The position numbers and the translations under genes were made by a program. The notes under the pieces are model-generated. The model made no database searches, had not been told where the DNA came from, and saw only the letters and a program-made list of their open reading frames with translations. DNA of 64,000 nt. It comes from Caenorhabditis elegans (lineage: Eukaryota; Nematoda; Chromadorea; Rhabditida; Rhabditidae). The first letter of the stretch is position 1. Each line of letters begins with the position of its first letter. The stretch covers positions 558,001-622,000 of the forward strand of contig NC_003283.11 of assembly GCF_000002985.6 (NCBI RefSeq). Reading direction: 5' to 3'. Positions 1-12,031 of this stretch are shown in pieces.

Positions 1-2697
1 GTATACTTATAATTCAAATCAAATGGACACAGATCATTTTTCGGTAAATTGATAGTTTCTAGAAGTTTTTAAGCGTCACAAAATTTTTATGACCAATTTT
101 TTTTTGACAGTCACACTTTTATCAAGGTCAATGTCATAGAACAATTTGTAAATTTCTAGAACGTAGTACTAGTGTTTTATAGATGTTCTCAAATTTTCAA
201 AAAGTTTCTAGAACGATTCAGAATTTTTTAGAAATTTCCAGAAGGTCCTAGAAGATTCTAAGGTTCAAAGAGAGAGTTCAAAGAGTTCTCAAAGATTAAA
301 AAAGTTTTAGAACAGTCCAGATTTTTAAAAAGATTTTCCAGGAGGTTCTATCAACTTTTACGGTTTTCTCAAATTTCCAAGAAGGTTTTAGAGCATTCTG
401 GATTTTTTTTGAATTTTCCAGATTTAATTTCCTACCAAAAAGCATCTCTCAGAAATTTTAAATTTCCCGCCAAAATTGCTTCTCAGAAAATTTGAATTCC
501 CCACGAAAAAATTTTTCTCAGAAATATTGAATTTCCCGCCAAACCTTTTTTCTCAGAAAAATTTAAATTTTTCCTGTAATCCTATGGTACTCCTACAGTA
601 CCCGTATTACTAAAGTGCGCCTACTATATTTCCCACTATCCCCAAGACAATATATCTTCAAAAGACAAAAACACAATATTTCCAAAACTACAGTATTCTT
701 ACAGTATTTCTACAGAACCCCAACAAATGTACTACAGTATCCCGACCATATCCCCCACTAACCCTAAACCGATATCCCTTTAAAACCTAAAACTTTGGAG
801 ACTACAAAAACTACAAACTATGAACAGACCCACACTATCATTTACTATTTAGGAAACGTCTCCAGCGTTTTTGAATCTAGCCGGCTGTCAGCAAGAAGTT
901 GAATGTCAATGGGACGCGCCTAACTATAAGCACTAAGCAATTATATTCAAAAAATGATTAATATCATTAATCTGAATGCCAGTTGTTCTTCTGGCATTAT
1001 AAAACATTTATTGAGGGATCTGGATATATTTATACAGATTGAATGGGCGGATAGAGGCACAGTAAAGATAGTAGGTTTAATCGGAACTCTTTATAACTGG
1101 AACTGTTATTCCAACGTTTCCCGCAGTTGCGCTTTAGTGCTTCCTCATTCATCCATAGTGAACAGCAACGACTTCTCAGTAAACAGCACTCCCTGGCCTC
1201 TGGCCTAAGTTCAGTTGACCAACAATGTATGTCCCTAGTCGTATCTTGCTGTATTTTTCCTCTCCATACCAAGATGAAGGATTCGGAGATCATCTTCAAG
1301 AATGTTTATTGCTCACGCGGCCACTATATGACCATATGCAATTGGCAAACGGCGGGTTTTTTAATGTATAAAAAGGACGCTCTAGCAAGATCAGGCAGGC
1401 AGACGTTTTACGCCTACATTGAAGACCTACTAAAAATATTTAAAAAACGGCTTTTAGCAAAGGTTTTTCTGGGTAAGGTCTAGGAAAGAAAACACACCGC
1501 AAATACGTTCAAACTGTGTTCTGTAATGTCACGATTGCCAGTTAAAACACTATTAATCATTTTCAAAAGTTTCAGATTAAGTTTCGAAAAATTGTTTGAC
1601 ACATTGTGAAAACAACGGCAAACACATTTTAAAGAACATTTTCTACCAATAATTTTGATATGTTTTTTTTCAAATTGTATAAACGGCCGACACCAAATGG
1701 GTCCAATAACAATAGATCGTACTTTAAAATGAACACTTATTTTTTAACAGAAAAATAACATACATCGTAATAAATCAGAACATGCGTAGTGTGAAAGGCA
1801 AAGATCTATGCCTCGAAAACTTATTCCGATTCTATTGTTCAGGAAATATTTTCAATTATATGATATGTATGTAGATGTACAAAAACTATGTACAAATTTG
1901 TTCATTCCTGTATGTAGTTTCGTTTTCATTACCTCATAGATCATAACATTTTTTATATGACTTTTCGTTTAGTTCCATAAAAGTCATAATTAGGGCTCCC
2001 ATGAGGTCGCCGCGCTGGACTGATGGTGTCACTCGAGCCGCATGTTTACGAATGTATAATGTGGTGCGGAACCCCCAACGTGTCGGCCGTTTCCTAATAA
2101 CTATCTCTCGCATCTCATTGCACACACACAGCGGTGCGCAGCGTCTGCGTGAGGTCCGCATTTTGCGCCTTGCTCACAATCAGCTAAAAGCCCTAGTCAT
2201 CATGATCAAATACTATCAAAATTTATGAATCGATCCTTCGATTTATGAATCGATCCTTCGAAATCGATCCTTCGAAGTAAGTCATAAAAACCGACCTCCA
2301 AAATTAAGAGTGGCAAAAACTAAGTAATTGTCACTTTTTGACAGTAAATAAAAAATTTTTTTATTATGATATTCGGTTAGTTTGACACCATAGAAGTAGA
2401 TTTGGCATTTTTCCCACTGGCGCTACTCCTCCTTCAAAAAATCAATGGATGGTTAGGCCATTTTAGAGATTCAGAAAACTTATTCCGATTCTAAAAAGTA
2501 AGCTTTTCGAGCAAGTGTATTTTTGAACAGCAATAACAATAATAAAATTCTATGTTTTTTTTGCGCGACAAGACCCTATGTGTTAATATAAAGGAAATCA
2601 CTATGTCTTTCGTAGCACATTCTGTATGTGACAAACACGATGTGATACATATAAAGGCTCACGGTGAGCCTTGTATATGGTCTTATAAAAAGCTAAC
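1..2697. repeat. Repeat-rich intergenic region, no convincing gene
   Basis: Positions 60-430 are built from short units around TTCTAGAA and TTTCCAGAAG, with related sequence at 5580-5800 and 55740-56130. Positions 430-580 repeat a unit containing AATTTCCCGCCAAA after TTTCTCAGAAA. Positions 590-740 carry TACAGTA units. Positions 2225-2280 tandemly repeat ATCGATCCTTCGA. Positions 2360-2455 match the dispersed repeat with the end CCCACTGGCGCTACTC. Overlapping open frames at 950-1490 and 1930-2230 exist on both strands, but none shows splice-site structure or a family I recognise. Confidence 0.6.
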
Positions 2698-4956
2698 ATG
2701 TCTGTCAAGTGGTACCTAGGCCTGTGTTCCTTCTCCCTTACCACAATTGCAATTTTTACAAACTTTCTGATCCTACCACCGATCCTTCTTCTGGGATTTT
2801 CTGATAAGAAAAATGCGACCTATGTGATTGCTTTCTTCAATATCATATCAGATCTGTTGATGCTCTCCGTGAACTTTCATTTTTCCGCGTCACTTATTGC
2901 TGATGTGAGTTCCGAAAAAATAGTCATTCTGAACATGACTTCTATAAAACGACAACACTTTTGGCTCAGAGGGCGTGGGATGAATCTGGGTGGGCGACAA
3001 ACTTTTTTTTTCCGGCAAATCGGCAAATTGCCAAAATTGAACAATTTCAGCAAATCGGCAAACCGGCAAAGTGTCGATTTGGCGGGTTTGCCGGAAAAAA
3101 ACGGCAATTGTTGAAATTTTTGACAACACTTTTGGCTCACTTGTATTATAGTTGTAATCATTGCAAAAAAATATCGATTTATGTTATTTTTCAGAGATAT
3201 ATCTTATCCGAGGAAAGAACAAGCAATCTCAGCGTATTTTTCGGATGGATGTTTTTGGAAGGATGGTTTTTGGAAAGTCTGATACAGCCCACAATGGCAA
3301 TCAATAGGTACCATATGTTGCTAAAAATTATTCATGATTACATATGTTCGAACTTCTAAAGATTGCCCATTCTGGGACGTCTCCACCAGGGCTGTCTTTT
3401 TTTTTGGGTTTAATCCAGCCGAAAAACAAAAAAAATATTTCGACAAGTGCAGTTTACAAGCAAAAATATGATTTTGTATTGGTTTTGTGTAATCGTTTTT
3501 GGTTTTGAAGAACGTAATTTTTTTGTATTTTTGTGTTTTGGTCCAAAATCAGAACAAAATTTTTTTTTGTACTTTTGTTTATTTAGTCAAAAAATGTTTT
3601 GGTGACAGCTCTGGTTTCCACAGTAACAATGTACAAATCTGAGGTGGGTGGCAAACGATTTTTTCGGCAATTTGGCAAATTACTGGAAATGAAAATTTCC
3701 GTGAAATCGGCAATCGCCGAAAATTTTCGGCAAATTGTGGTATTTCTCTTTTGTTTGTTGGAAATTTCAGAATTTCAACTTTAATCGGCAAAATTGTAAG
3801 CATCCTATGAATTTTTCTATATCTATTTGAAAAGAATTCCATGAAAATGTCTAAAGAATACATTTCCGGCGAATTGTTATCCGGCAAACGGCAAAACTGC
3901 AATTTATCAAAAATAAAAATTTCCCGCGAATCGGCAAACCGATTACAAAACAAATTTAAAAACGATTATAGAACAAATACATAATCGTATAGAAATAAAT
4001 AAATAAATAAATAAATAAAACCGGCAAATTGCCGTAATTGCAAGTTCCGGCAAATCGGCAAACCGGCAATTACAAGTGCATACCAATAAAAATACAAAAA
4101 GCCTGGTACAAATAGTGGTCCAATGCGGGCTATTCATAGGCATTCCCCTGGACTTGCCTGCTATTTGCCCGATAGTTGCCCGATGGTCGCCCTCTATTTC
4201 CAAACCCTGAAATATTTATATTATTAGCCCATAAACTTGATTTTGAAAGATTCACGGTAATTACGCTAAACCGGACAAACGTATTCACATTTTGTCGTAC
4301 ACTTCTTCTATTCATCCCGATCATCGCAGTGGCTTCAGCCGCAGCCACGTTTTCACAGTACATCTTTCCATGTTGCATGTAAGTTGGAATTCCCAAAATT
4401 TTCAAAACATTTTTTCCATCTCTACAGATTCATAGGCGATATTTCAATAATGTCGTATATGGCTGTCACTATTCCAAATGTGTATTCATACTCCAAACTG
4501 ATCATACTTTCATTTGACTTATTTTGCACTGGGATATCGACGGTTTGCTATGCGTGCGTTTTCATGACTATACGAAATGCCAATAAAAAAGTTGAAGACG
4601 CTTTAAAGAGCAAAAAGAGAAAACAAGATACCAGGTTAGTATAATATTTTGGAAATTATTTTTATTTGAACAAATTTTTCAGATATCTTGTGCAGTTTGT
4701 GTTCATCTCCATTTTCTACATCGCTGCCTGGTCTCTATTCTACGTTCTACCGTATATAGTTCCAGCTGACAAACCAACATTTTACGCAGCTGTTCCATTC
4801 TTCATCACCCTAAACGGATCCTCTAACTCGATCATTTTCCTGTCCTACAACATCGAAATCCGAAAATATCTGAATATTAAAGTTCTGTGGCAAAAACTAA
4901 ACGGAGTTTCCGTTTCAAGTAACATCCCAGTGTTGCCATTTGTAACTCCACCATGA
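2698..4956 (+). CDS. Nematode serpentine chemoreceptor (7TM GPCR), subfamily not certain
   Basis: Probable chemosensory G-protein-coupled receptor of about 309 residues. Exons are 2698-2904, 3195-3307, 4250-4378, 4428-4634 and 4683-4956, and all phases join. TM1 and TM2 lie in exon 1. Exon 2 ends in the TM3-end motif SLIQPTMAIN, continued as RFTVITLNR in exon 3. Exon 4 carries TM5 and the basic loop KSKKRKQDTR. Exon 5 carries TM6 and TM7, ending NSIIFLSYNIEIRKYL. The layout fits the worm Srx/Srxa/Srv-type receptors, and I cannot choose between them by eye. Introns 1 and 2 are enlarged by CGGCAAATTGCCG repeats. The start is the first ATG before a hydrophobic segment. No lesion was seen. Confidence 0.8.
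2975..3130. repeat. CGGCAAATTGCCG-type palindromic repeat in intron 1
   Basis: The intron is mostly short inverted units such as GGCAAATCGGCAAATTGCC. The same family recurs at 3640-3945, 4015-4075, 36595-37000 and 54105-54300. Because it is palindromic it opens spurious ORFs on both strands. Confidence 0.8.
3640..4075. repeat. CGGCAAATTGCCG-type repeats in intron 2
   Basis: Two or three further copies of the same palindromic family lie inside the 942-nt intron 2 of the receptor gene. The simple run AAATAAATAAATAAAT sits between them, near 3990-4018. Confidence 0.75.
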
Positions 4957-5196
4957 AGTTACTCCAACTTTGAATGATTTTTATCATCAAATTAATTTTA
5001 ATAAAAATTCATTTCCGTTTCTTTTCCCTTTGGAACAAACATTTTTTCATTATTTCAGGCCAGCAACAAAAATCAGAATTTTGATAACAAAACTTGCGAA
5101 ATTTCCAAGGATTATGGAATTATCGAGTTCATTAAATAGTCGCATGATAGTGGCCAACATTTCTAATCATCTGAAGAAAAAAATCATTTCATTTTC

Positions 5197-6261
5197 ATGA
5201 TGATTTCCCGAACATTTTTGCTCCTCTTTTTTGTGTTTTCCATTTCCAAGTGTGAAGTGCAACTCGGATGTACTTCTCCGCCACTTCCCGATGCAAATGG
5301 ACTTTGTCCCGACGGATATACTCTGATTACCGCAGGAGGGTGCTGTCCTGATTCTGATGTGTACAGTAAGTTTGCACTTCACTTGAAAGCAAACTGAGAA
5401 GTTGGCGGCCGACACGCTAACGGGACTTGGACACTGCTGATAGTGAGTGTTTCTGGGAACCCGCAATTTGTCGGCTGCAAACTTTTTCTCTTTGAAGAGG
5501 CATTTTTGTGGGACTTCAAGATTAAAAAAACCAAATTTTCTTGGCAAAAATTCAAACTTTTTCTGAAAACTTTGACGGATACTCTGACATCAAAAAAAAT
5601 TGCATGACTCTTCAGCCAGATCGAGACAGCTTTAGAAAGTACTGGAAACTTCGAAAAACCTCTGGAACTTTTTGAGAAAATCTGAAACCTTCTTTAAAAA
5701 TTATGGATCATATAGAAATTTTAAAGAACGCCTAGAAATAACGAAATATTTTCTGTGAAATTTTGGTGAATGAAGAAAAATTTGAGAAAATTCTGGAACC
5801 CATTACATATTATAGGATGTTTTAGACTTACAAAATTTATCAAATAGTCATATCGTTTGGCATATTTTCAGTTATCTCTGCCACAACAACCACCACTACA
5901 ACTACCCAAGCCCCAACCACCACTGCTTCCTCCGGATCTTGCCAGGACAAGGTCAACCCGAAAACTGGTGTCAGTGACTGCCCTGGCATGAAGGCATACT
6001 GTAACAATCCGGCCTACGTTAGTGTCATGAAAGATCAATGCCCGAAAACTTGTGGATACTGTAAGATTTCTTCTCAGAAGCTTCCCTAATGAACCGATAA
6101 CTTCAGGCAGCAGCTCTGCCACCACCGCCGGCACTTGCCAGGACAAAATCAACCCATCGACTGGTAGAAGTGACTGTCCGGGAATGGCTGCCTATTGTAA
6201 CAACCCGGTTTATCACGATGTGATGAAGGATCAGTGCCCGAAGACTTGTGGATACTGCTAA
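5197..6261 (+). CDS. Secreted protein with two ShKT domains
   Basis: Predicted extracellular cysteine-rich protein of about 170 residues. Exons are 5197-5365, 5872-6060 and 6107-6261. Residues 1-19 are a signal peptide (MMISRTFLLLFFVFSISKC). A four-cysteine segment with CPDGYTLITAGGCCP follows, then a Thr-rich linker and two six-cysteine ShKT domains. Each domain ends MKDQCPKTCGYC, and the two are clearly internal duplicates. The domain is named after a sea-anemone peptide but is very common in ordinary nematode secreted and cuticle-associated proteins, and nothing here marks it as a toxin. A second in-frame ATG lies at 5200. A poly(A) signal AATAAA follows the stop. Intron 1 contains repeat sequence (TCTGGAACTTTTTGAG type). 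Confidence 0.85.
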
Positions 6262-6429
6262 ACTAAGAATAAATTTTTAAAAATTGCTTTGAATGGTTGT
6301 GCACTTTGGTGAAAAACTTTGTATTTTTTTGACTGAATTGCCTAAAACTTTTTTATTTTCAATAATATAAGTTAGAAAAAAATGCAGTGTAATCGATCAA
6401 AACACCACTGAAGAAATTATAACAGATAC

Positions 6430-8084
6430 TCATGCCGATTTCCTGAAAACAAAAAAAAAGCTAATGAACATTTTTTTAAACCATTTACAAGGCTTTACCT
6501 TTTCAAAAACGTTACAAATAATTTTCGGTAAGGCGGGAAAAATATCAAAAGAGATATCATATTTATAGACGAATGACTCGCAAACCAGGCAATCAAAATT
6601 TCACCAATAACATTCACATGTGGAACCTCAAAAATTAAGACCAATGTTAGAAAAATTGGAGGCGCCAGACACAGCATAGCTGTCACAAACTGAACCATCA
6701 AGCTGCGAAGAGCGTCTTGATGCTTCTCATACGTGGATTTTGAAATTTTTTGCTTTAAATTAGTCATCATAGAGAATATATCAATGGTAAACATGAGTAA
6801 TAATACAAAAAAGAGCAATCCTCCAAAAATTGCCATACCGAATACGACATATATAACCGGAGAACTCACATAAAGTGCAAAATGAGAAAGTTTCGAAAAG
6901 TTTATGTAGTGTTCTGGGTAGTTCTGTAACTGATTTTTAATAGTTTTTTGAACTGAATTTGAATCAGTACACTTTTTTCGATTCAATATTTGGAAAATGT
7001 TTGGGCCCATACCTGCTTGATGAACACCAAGCTTTGTTCTCTATCCAAATTCAAGTAATTCACAACACCACAAAAAATTAGCGGACAAAATACGCAAAGA
7101 AAGTAACAAGTGTATAAAATGATGTCGGGAAGCACGTGTATTTCGAGAATCGTTGCGATGGCTTGATGTTTCTTGTAGAAACATACCATAAGGCTTTCCA
7201 GTTGGATTAATGCTATGAAAGCGGTTGTCACCTGTAATTAACAAATATAAAAATCGTTCCTTCAAAAAATCATTGTTCTGTGAAAATTGAAGTACTGTAA
7301 ACCAACTAAATTTTTAAAACATTTCGCTGTCGTTTCTTTACGCAGCAATCATTACTTATATACAAAAGCATAAGTGACTGTCCATAGTTTGTAGCCTATG
7401 TAGTCTTTTTAGTATGTGACGTCCCACTCAACGTCACTAAAAATTGTTGGAAGGGTCTGGCCGTCTCGTGGGATCCTGGTTGTGGTGCACACATCTTGGT
7501 GAAAACTTTCGTAAATATTTTGATGGGAGACTCAAATTGTGCGAGAAAAATGTTTTGGCGGGAAATTTGATTTGTTTGAATAAAAAACCTGAGCGGGAAG
7601 TTCGAATTTTCTGGGAAAAAACTTGGAAATTCAAAAACAAACCTGCAGGACATTTCTTTGGAATGTTTTATGTTGCATCTATGTTATAAAAAACTTATAA
7701 AACCTATTAAAAACTCCAACGACTCTACATTTTCAGATTTTCCCATTTCATACTTACTACGCAGGTGCTTGACGAAACGTCAAACCACGTGGATAAAATG
7801 CCAACTGTATACCCCGCAAAAGTAGGAAATAATGTAACTGCTTGCATTAGAAACGTTAGATAAATGTCTGTCAATGTGCAAGCTAGCTGAAAAAAGCCGT
7901 TTATTGTTCCTAACAAAAGTTATGTTACCTGAAAAACCAAAAGATAATATTTGAAACTGTCAAGTTGGTTACTTTTGAATAGAAGCAAGTATATGCCAAA
8001 CAAGTTAAGAAGCAACGAAATTGAACCGATAATATGGTAGTAGTTGAGAAGCCATTGTGGCTCGCTGAAGTCTATTTCGTACAT
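6430..8084 (-). CDS. Serpentine receptor class i (sri) chemoreceptor, copy A
   Basis: Seven-transmembrane chemoreceptor of about 313 residues. Minus-strand exons are 8084-7929, 7886-7758, 7231-7013, 6923-6499 and 6442-6430. The N terminus MYEIDFSEP-WLLNYYHIIG, the block QLACTLTDIYLTFLMQ and the TM6-TM7 block MVQFVTAMLCLAPPIFL are typical of the nematode Sri family. The last exon adds only a few residues (KSA) before TGA. The intact first exon encodes the TM1-TM2 loop FKSNQLDSFKYYLL, which copy B downstream has lost. The two copies share exon phases, intron positions and upstream sequence, so they are tandem duplicates. Confidence 0.87.
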
Positions 8085-8481
8085 TTTTGAAATGCTAGAC
8101 TGCCAATAGCGTAAGGTAGCAAATTAATACTTGGAAGTTAAAACTCAGAGTCAAGGGCTATTTTTCACCTGTCGTGTAAACTAAAAATTGCTTTCGGATA
8201 TACATGCTATGACAGAACAGATTGGCGTGACGCAGAAGCAAAGTTTCACCAAAAATAATTATAAGAAGAGTTGATGGAAAAATAAGACGGGAGAGGAAAA
8301 ACGAAAAAATTTGTAATTAATGAAATAGGAGGGAAAACAAGATAAAAAATCACAACCTGAATAATTTCAACGCGGAGAGCAAAACGCTGAAAAGTGAGTG
8401 AATTCAAAATTTATATCCATGAAGAGTGTGTATTATATTGAAAAAAAAACTTGAATAAAACATATATGAGTTAGGCTTCTA

Positions 8482-8695
8482 GCTTACATAGATCGGATTT
8501 TGAAAGTTTGGCTCAATGAATGGCGCTGATCCACTCCTTAAATTCATTGAATTGCGGTTTTTTTTATATTTAAACCCACATCCAAACCCTAATTGTTGTG
8601 TAGTAGGAGCAGCCCAAAACTCGAACCGGATGAAAATAGTTTGTAGTCCTGAGAGTAACTTGTAGCTGTCATCACTACCAACTGATCTATCTCAA
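8482..8695 (-). pseudogene. Two-exon relic of the unrecognised gene at 14031-16907
   Basis: Read on the minus strand, two blocks match consecutive exons of the gene at 14 kb. About 8690-8582 matches the exon at 14889-14775. The second block, 8536-8488, matches the exon at 14725-14677 and keeps its frame (SGSAPFIEPNFQNPIY) and its GTAAGC donor. The first block has a 2-nt deletion after QDY, so its frame is broken. No other exons of that gene were found nearby. It looks like a leftover from a segmental copy. Confidence 0.7.
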
Positions 8696-8718
8696 AATCA
8701 AAACATCAGTGTAATCAA

Positions 8719-10205
8719 TCAAAACACCACTGAAGGAATTATAACAGATACTCTTGCCGACTTCCTGAAAACAAAAAAAAATAGCTTATGAACATTTTTT
8801 AAAACCATTTACAAGGCTTTACCTTTTCAAAAATGTTACAAATAATTTTCGGTATAGCCGGAAAAATATGCAAAGAGATATCATATTGATAGATGAATGA
8901 CTCGCAAACCAGGCGATCAATATTTCACCAATAAGCTTCATATGTGGAACCTCGAAAATATATGCCAATGCAAGAAAAATTGGAGGCGCCAGGCAGAGCA
9001 TCGCTGTCACAAACTGAACCATCAAGCTGCGAAGTGCGTCTTGATGCTTCTCATACGTGGATGTGGAAATTTTTTGCTTCAAATTTGCCATCATCGAAAA
9101 AATATCGAAAGTAAACAAGATTAGTAACACAGAAAAAACCAATCCTCCAGAAATAATGAAGCCGTATAAGAAGTATAAAACTGGAGAACTCACATAGAGT
9201 GCAAAATAAGAAAGTTTCGAAACGTTTATGTAGTGTTCTGGGAAATTCTGTAAGGAGATTGATTTTTTTAAAAATATTTTCATGCGAGCTGGGCTTCTGA
9301 TTGACTGTTTCTAGTAGATTTTGCGACTAAGTTTTTTGTGTTAACATATTTATAAACTCCTTATTGTTAAAAATTTGTTAGTGATTTTGGATTTCAATAT
9401 TTTCACAAACGATTTCGTTTTTTGACTCATACCTGCTTGATGTACACCAAGCTTTGTTCTCTATCCAAATTTAGATAATTCACAACACCGCAAAAGATAA
9501 GCGGACAAAAAACGCAAAGAAAGTAACAAATGTATAAAATGATGTCAGGAAGCACATGTTTTTTGAGAATCATTGCGATGGCTTGATGTTTCTTGTAGAT
9601 ACATGCTATAAGACTTTCCAATTGGATTAGTGCAATGAAAGCGGCTATCAGCTGAAAACAATCCATTACAATCGTTTATGTACATAGAAAACGATCAATT
9701 GGTGAAGACATAAAAAAATCAGTTTCAAGGTAGAGTAGCGCCAGTGGGGAAATTACTTTTAAACACGCCTATGGTGTCACAATAACCAAATATCATATCA
9801 AAAGAATTTAACAAATTTTTCTAAATTTTATATGATTTTTTGAGACTTTTAAAAATTTCAAATTGGATATTTCGTTATTGTGATACTATAGAATACTATA
9901 GGCGTGTTTTAAAATAATTTCTACACTGACGCTACTCCACATTTTAGTTTTGATCATATTTAACTCACTGCGCAAACGTTAGCCGAAACGGCAAACCACG
10001 TGGATAAAATGCCAACTGTATAACCTCCAAGAAGAGGAAATAATAAAAATGGGGTCATTAGGAACGTTAGATGAATGTCTGATAATGTACAAGCTAGCTG
10101 AAAAAAAACGTATATGCCAAAAATGTTCAAAAGGAATGAGATTGATCCAATAATATGGTAATAGTTGAGAAGCCATTTAGGCTCGCTGAAGTCTATCTCG
10201 TACAT
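8719..10205 (-). CDS. sri chemoreceptor, copy B, missing the TM1-TM2 loop
   Basis: Tandem paralogue of the sri gene at 6430-8084, about 308 residues. Exons are 10205-9969, 9651-9433, 9247-8823 and 8764-8719. Copy A's first two exons are fused here. The 3' part of exon 1 and most of intron 1 are deleted, and the old acceptor (TTTTTTTTCAG) is now read as coding, giving GIYVFFQLACTL in frame. About 20 residues, including the first cytoplasmic loop, are lost. The final exon is longer than in copy A (RVSVIIPSVVF). The remaining frame is open. It may encode a shortened receptor or be an early pseudogene. Confidence 0.78.
9733..9950. repeat. Foldback (MITE-like) repeat with GTAGAGTAGCGCCAGTGGG end
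   Basis: The left end reads GTAGAGTAGCGCCAGTGGG and the right end carries the inverted CTGACGCTACTCCAC. The internal arms ACACGCCTATGGTGTCAC and TACTATAGGCGTGT are also inverted. It sits in an intron of sri copy B. Partial copies occur near 2390-2435, 48475-48560 and 63718-63800. Confidence 0.65.
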
Positions 10206-11478
10206 TTTGGAAATTCTAGACTGCCAATTGCGTAAGGTAGCGAATAATTATTTGAAGGTTAAAACTCATAATCAGAGAGTATTTTTCACCTGTTCTGTAA
10301 ACTGAAATTTTCTTTCGGATATACTATGACAGAACAGATTGGCGTGACGCAGAGTGGAAGATTTTTATTCCCATTTAAAAGTTTCGGCAAATATATTCGG
10401 GTTGTCAAGTTATCTTTGGTATAATTGAAAATGTGATCAGAAATTTTTCAAATTATAAAAAAAAATTTAACAAGAAAAACCGTGTCAAAGTTTGTGCGGG
10501 AATTTAAAAACAATTCGTACATTTAGTTTTTTGCAATTTGGAACAAAAATCATTAAAAAATTCAGAAAAATTATATAGATTTTTTAAACAGTTATATTCG
10601 GAATAATAAAGTTGTATTCTGTTAAATCGTATTTATATTTAGTCATGTTCAATTTAAAATTTGAAAAAAATCGAAAATATGCAATTAGAAAATGAGAAAA
10701 ATAAAAACAGCCCTTGATTATAAGTGACGAGGGAGGTTAATTTTGAGAAAATGTTGGCCGAAAATCGAAGGAAAGCACAAAACGGAAAACTTTAAAGACG
10801 GTGTAGTCGGAATTTTTTATTGTCTTATTATACTCAGAATTGTCTGAAAACACCGAATTGCACTATGAAACATTGAAAATTTTTCAAAAAAGAAGCTCTA
10901 GCGGCTCAAAAAATGACCTAAATTAGTTAAAATTTGAAATTTGACCGACTTGGCCGTAAACTATTTTTTCGAAATCACCGTCTCATTTTGGATATACCAC
11001 TCGATCTTGTAACTTAAAATGTTTTTAACCCAAATCTGGACATCCATTGTCCTTAAAATACCTAAATCTAGTTGAAAACGCAAGATAATTGACTTGTATA
11101 CCCAAAATTAGTCGTTGATTTCAAACAACTTAGTTTCCATTTGTTTCATTATAAAATTAGAAAATGAATTGTTTCTTGAAAAAATAAAAATGAATTGTTT
11201 CTTGAAACATGTTTTTAGGAACACATGGTTAAGTAAGAAAGTCTACCCTGCGAAAATTATCACAGTAGTACAGAACCTAAATTTGAATAACCGCGTAATA
11301 ATGCTCATAAAAATATACAAAAAAATTCACCGACGTTCAATAACATGTTTTATTTTGATATGCCTTTTCTCTCTCCAGGTGCTATAAATGTTAATCTTGG
11401 TTCTGATAGGTCTCACTAGTTCTTTTAATCAAACTTTTCTCGATTAAACCTTTTCTTGCTCAAAAAAAATTTAGTTAT
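10206..11478. other. Intergenic region with degenerate repeat, no gene seen
   Basis: The start contains sequence shared with the upstream flank of sri copy A, including GACGCAGA and a run ending in GGCGTGACGCAGA. Positions 10800-11080 match the dispersed foldback family found complete at 39355-39850 (GCTCAAAAAATGACCTAAA). No open frame with family features was seen. Confidence 0.5.
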
Positions 11479-11622
11479 TGTTGTGTATCAACTTGTATTG
11501 ACCCACGACGTGGCTAAGAAGATCGTACAACGTGAACTCTCTAACTAACTTATTTATTCTTCAGTTTAATGTAATAATAAACTACTCGTCTTCGCCTCCT
11601 CGTTCTGCCTCAATACATAACA
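11479..11622. mobile_element. Solo LTR of an LTR retrotransposon
   Basis: A 144-bp block begins TGTTGTGTAT and ends ATACATAACA, so it has the TG...CA ends and short inverted termini of an LTR. It is flanked on both sides by the same 5 bp, GTTAT (11474-11478 and 11623-11627), as expected for a target-site duplication of a Ty3 or BEL type element. An AATAAA lies inside. No internal coding region remains, which suggests LTR-LTR recombination. The parent family is not identified. Confidence 0.7.
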
Positions 11623-12031
11623 GTTATATATTAAGGTAATTAACAATTTCTTCGTATTTTTTCAGTTTTCGTTAATCAATATTATATAAATCCAAGATCC
11701 AGTGATCCAATGAAGGTCCAGTCATATAATTGAATTATGAAAGTATAAAGGTATTCGGAAAATATGACACATGGTTAATTATTGTTTTGAAATTTGCGTG
11801 AAAAGAAGAGTTTTATGATCTCCTGTGAGATTTTGAATACAAACTTATCATTTGGTGATTTTAAGCTATTCCAATTTTTGTTTCAGATTTCTAGGTATAC
11901 CATATTCGATACTCATGTTCAGTCAAAAAAAAAAAATCTTAAATTATTAACTCCACGCGTGGCTCCACGCGTCCACGTTAACTTATTTTCTATCTATCCG
12001 CCCGACCAATAAAAATACTTTTCGGGGAAAA

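Noticed and set aside
1030-1483. Open frames of 89 and 118 codons on opposite strands
   Set aside because: Neither has recognisable domains or consistent splice sites. The region may hold an old gene scrap but I cannot support a call.
2877-3161. Overlapping open frames on both strands around 3 kb
   Set aside because: They are created by the palindromic CGGCAAATTGCCG repeat in a receptor intron.
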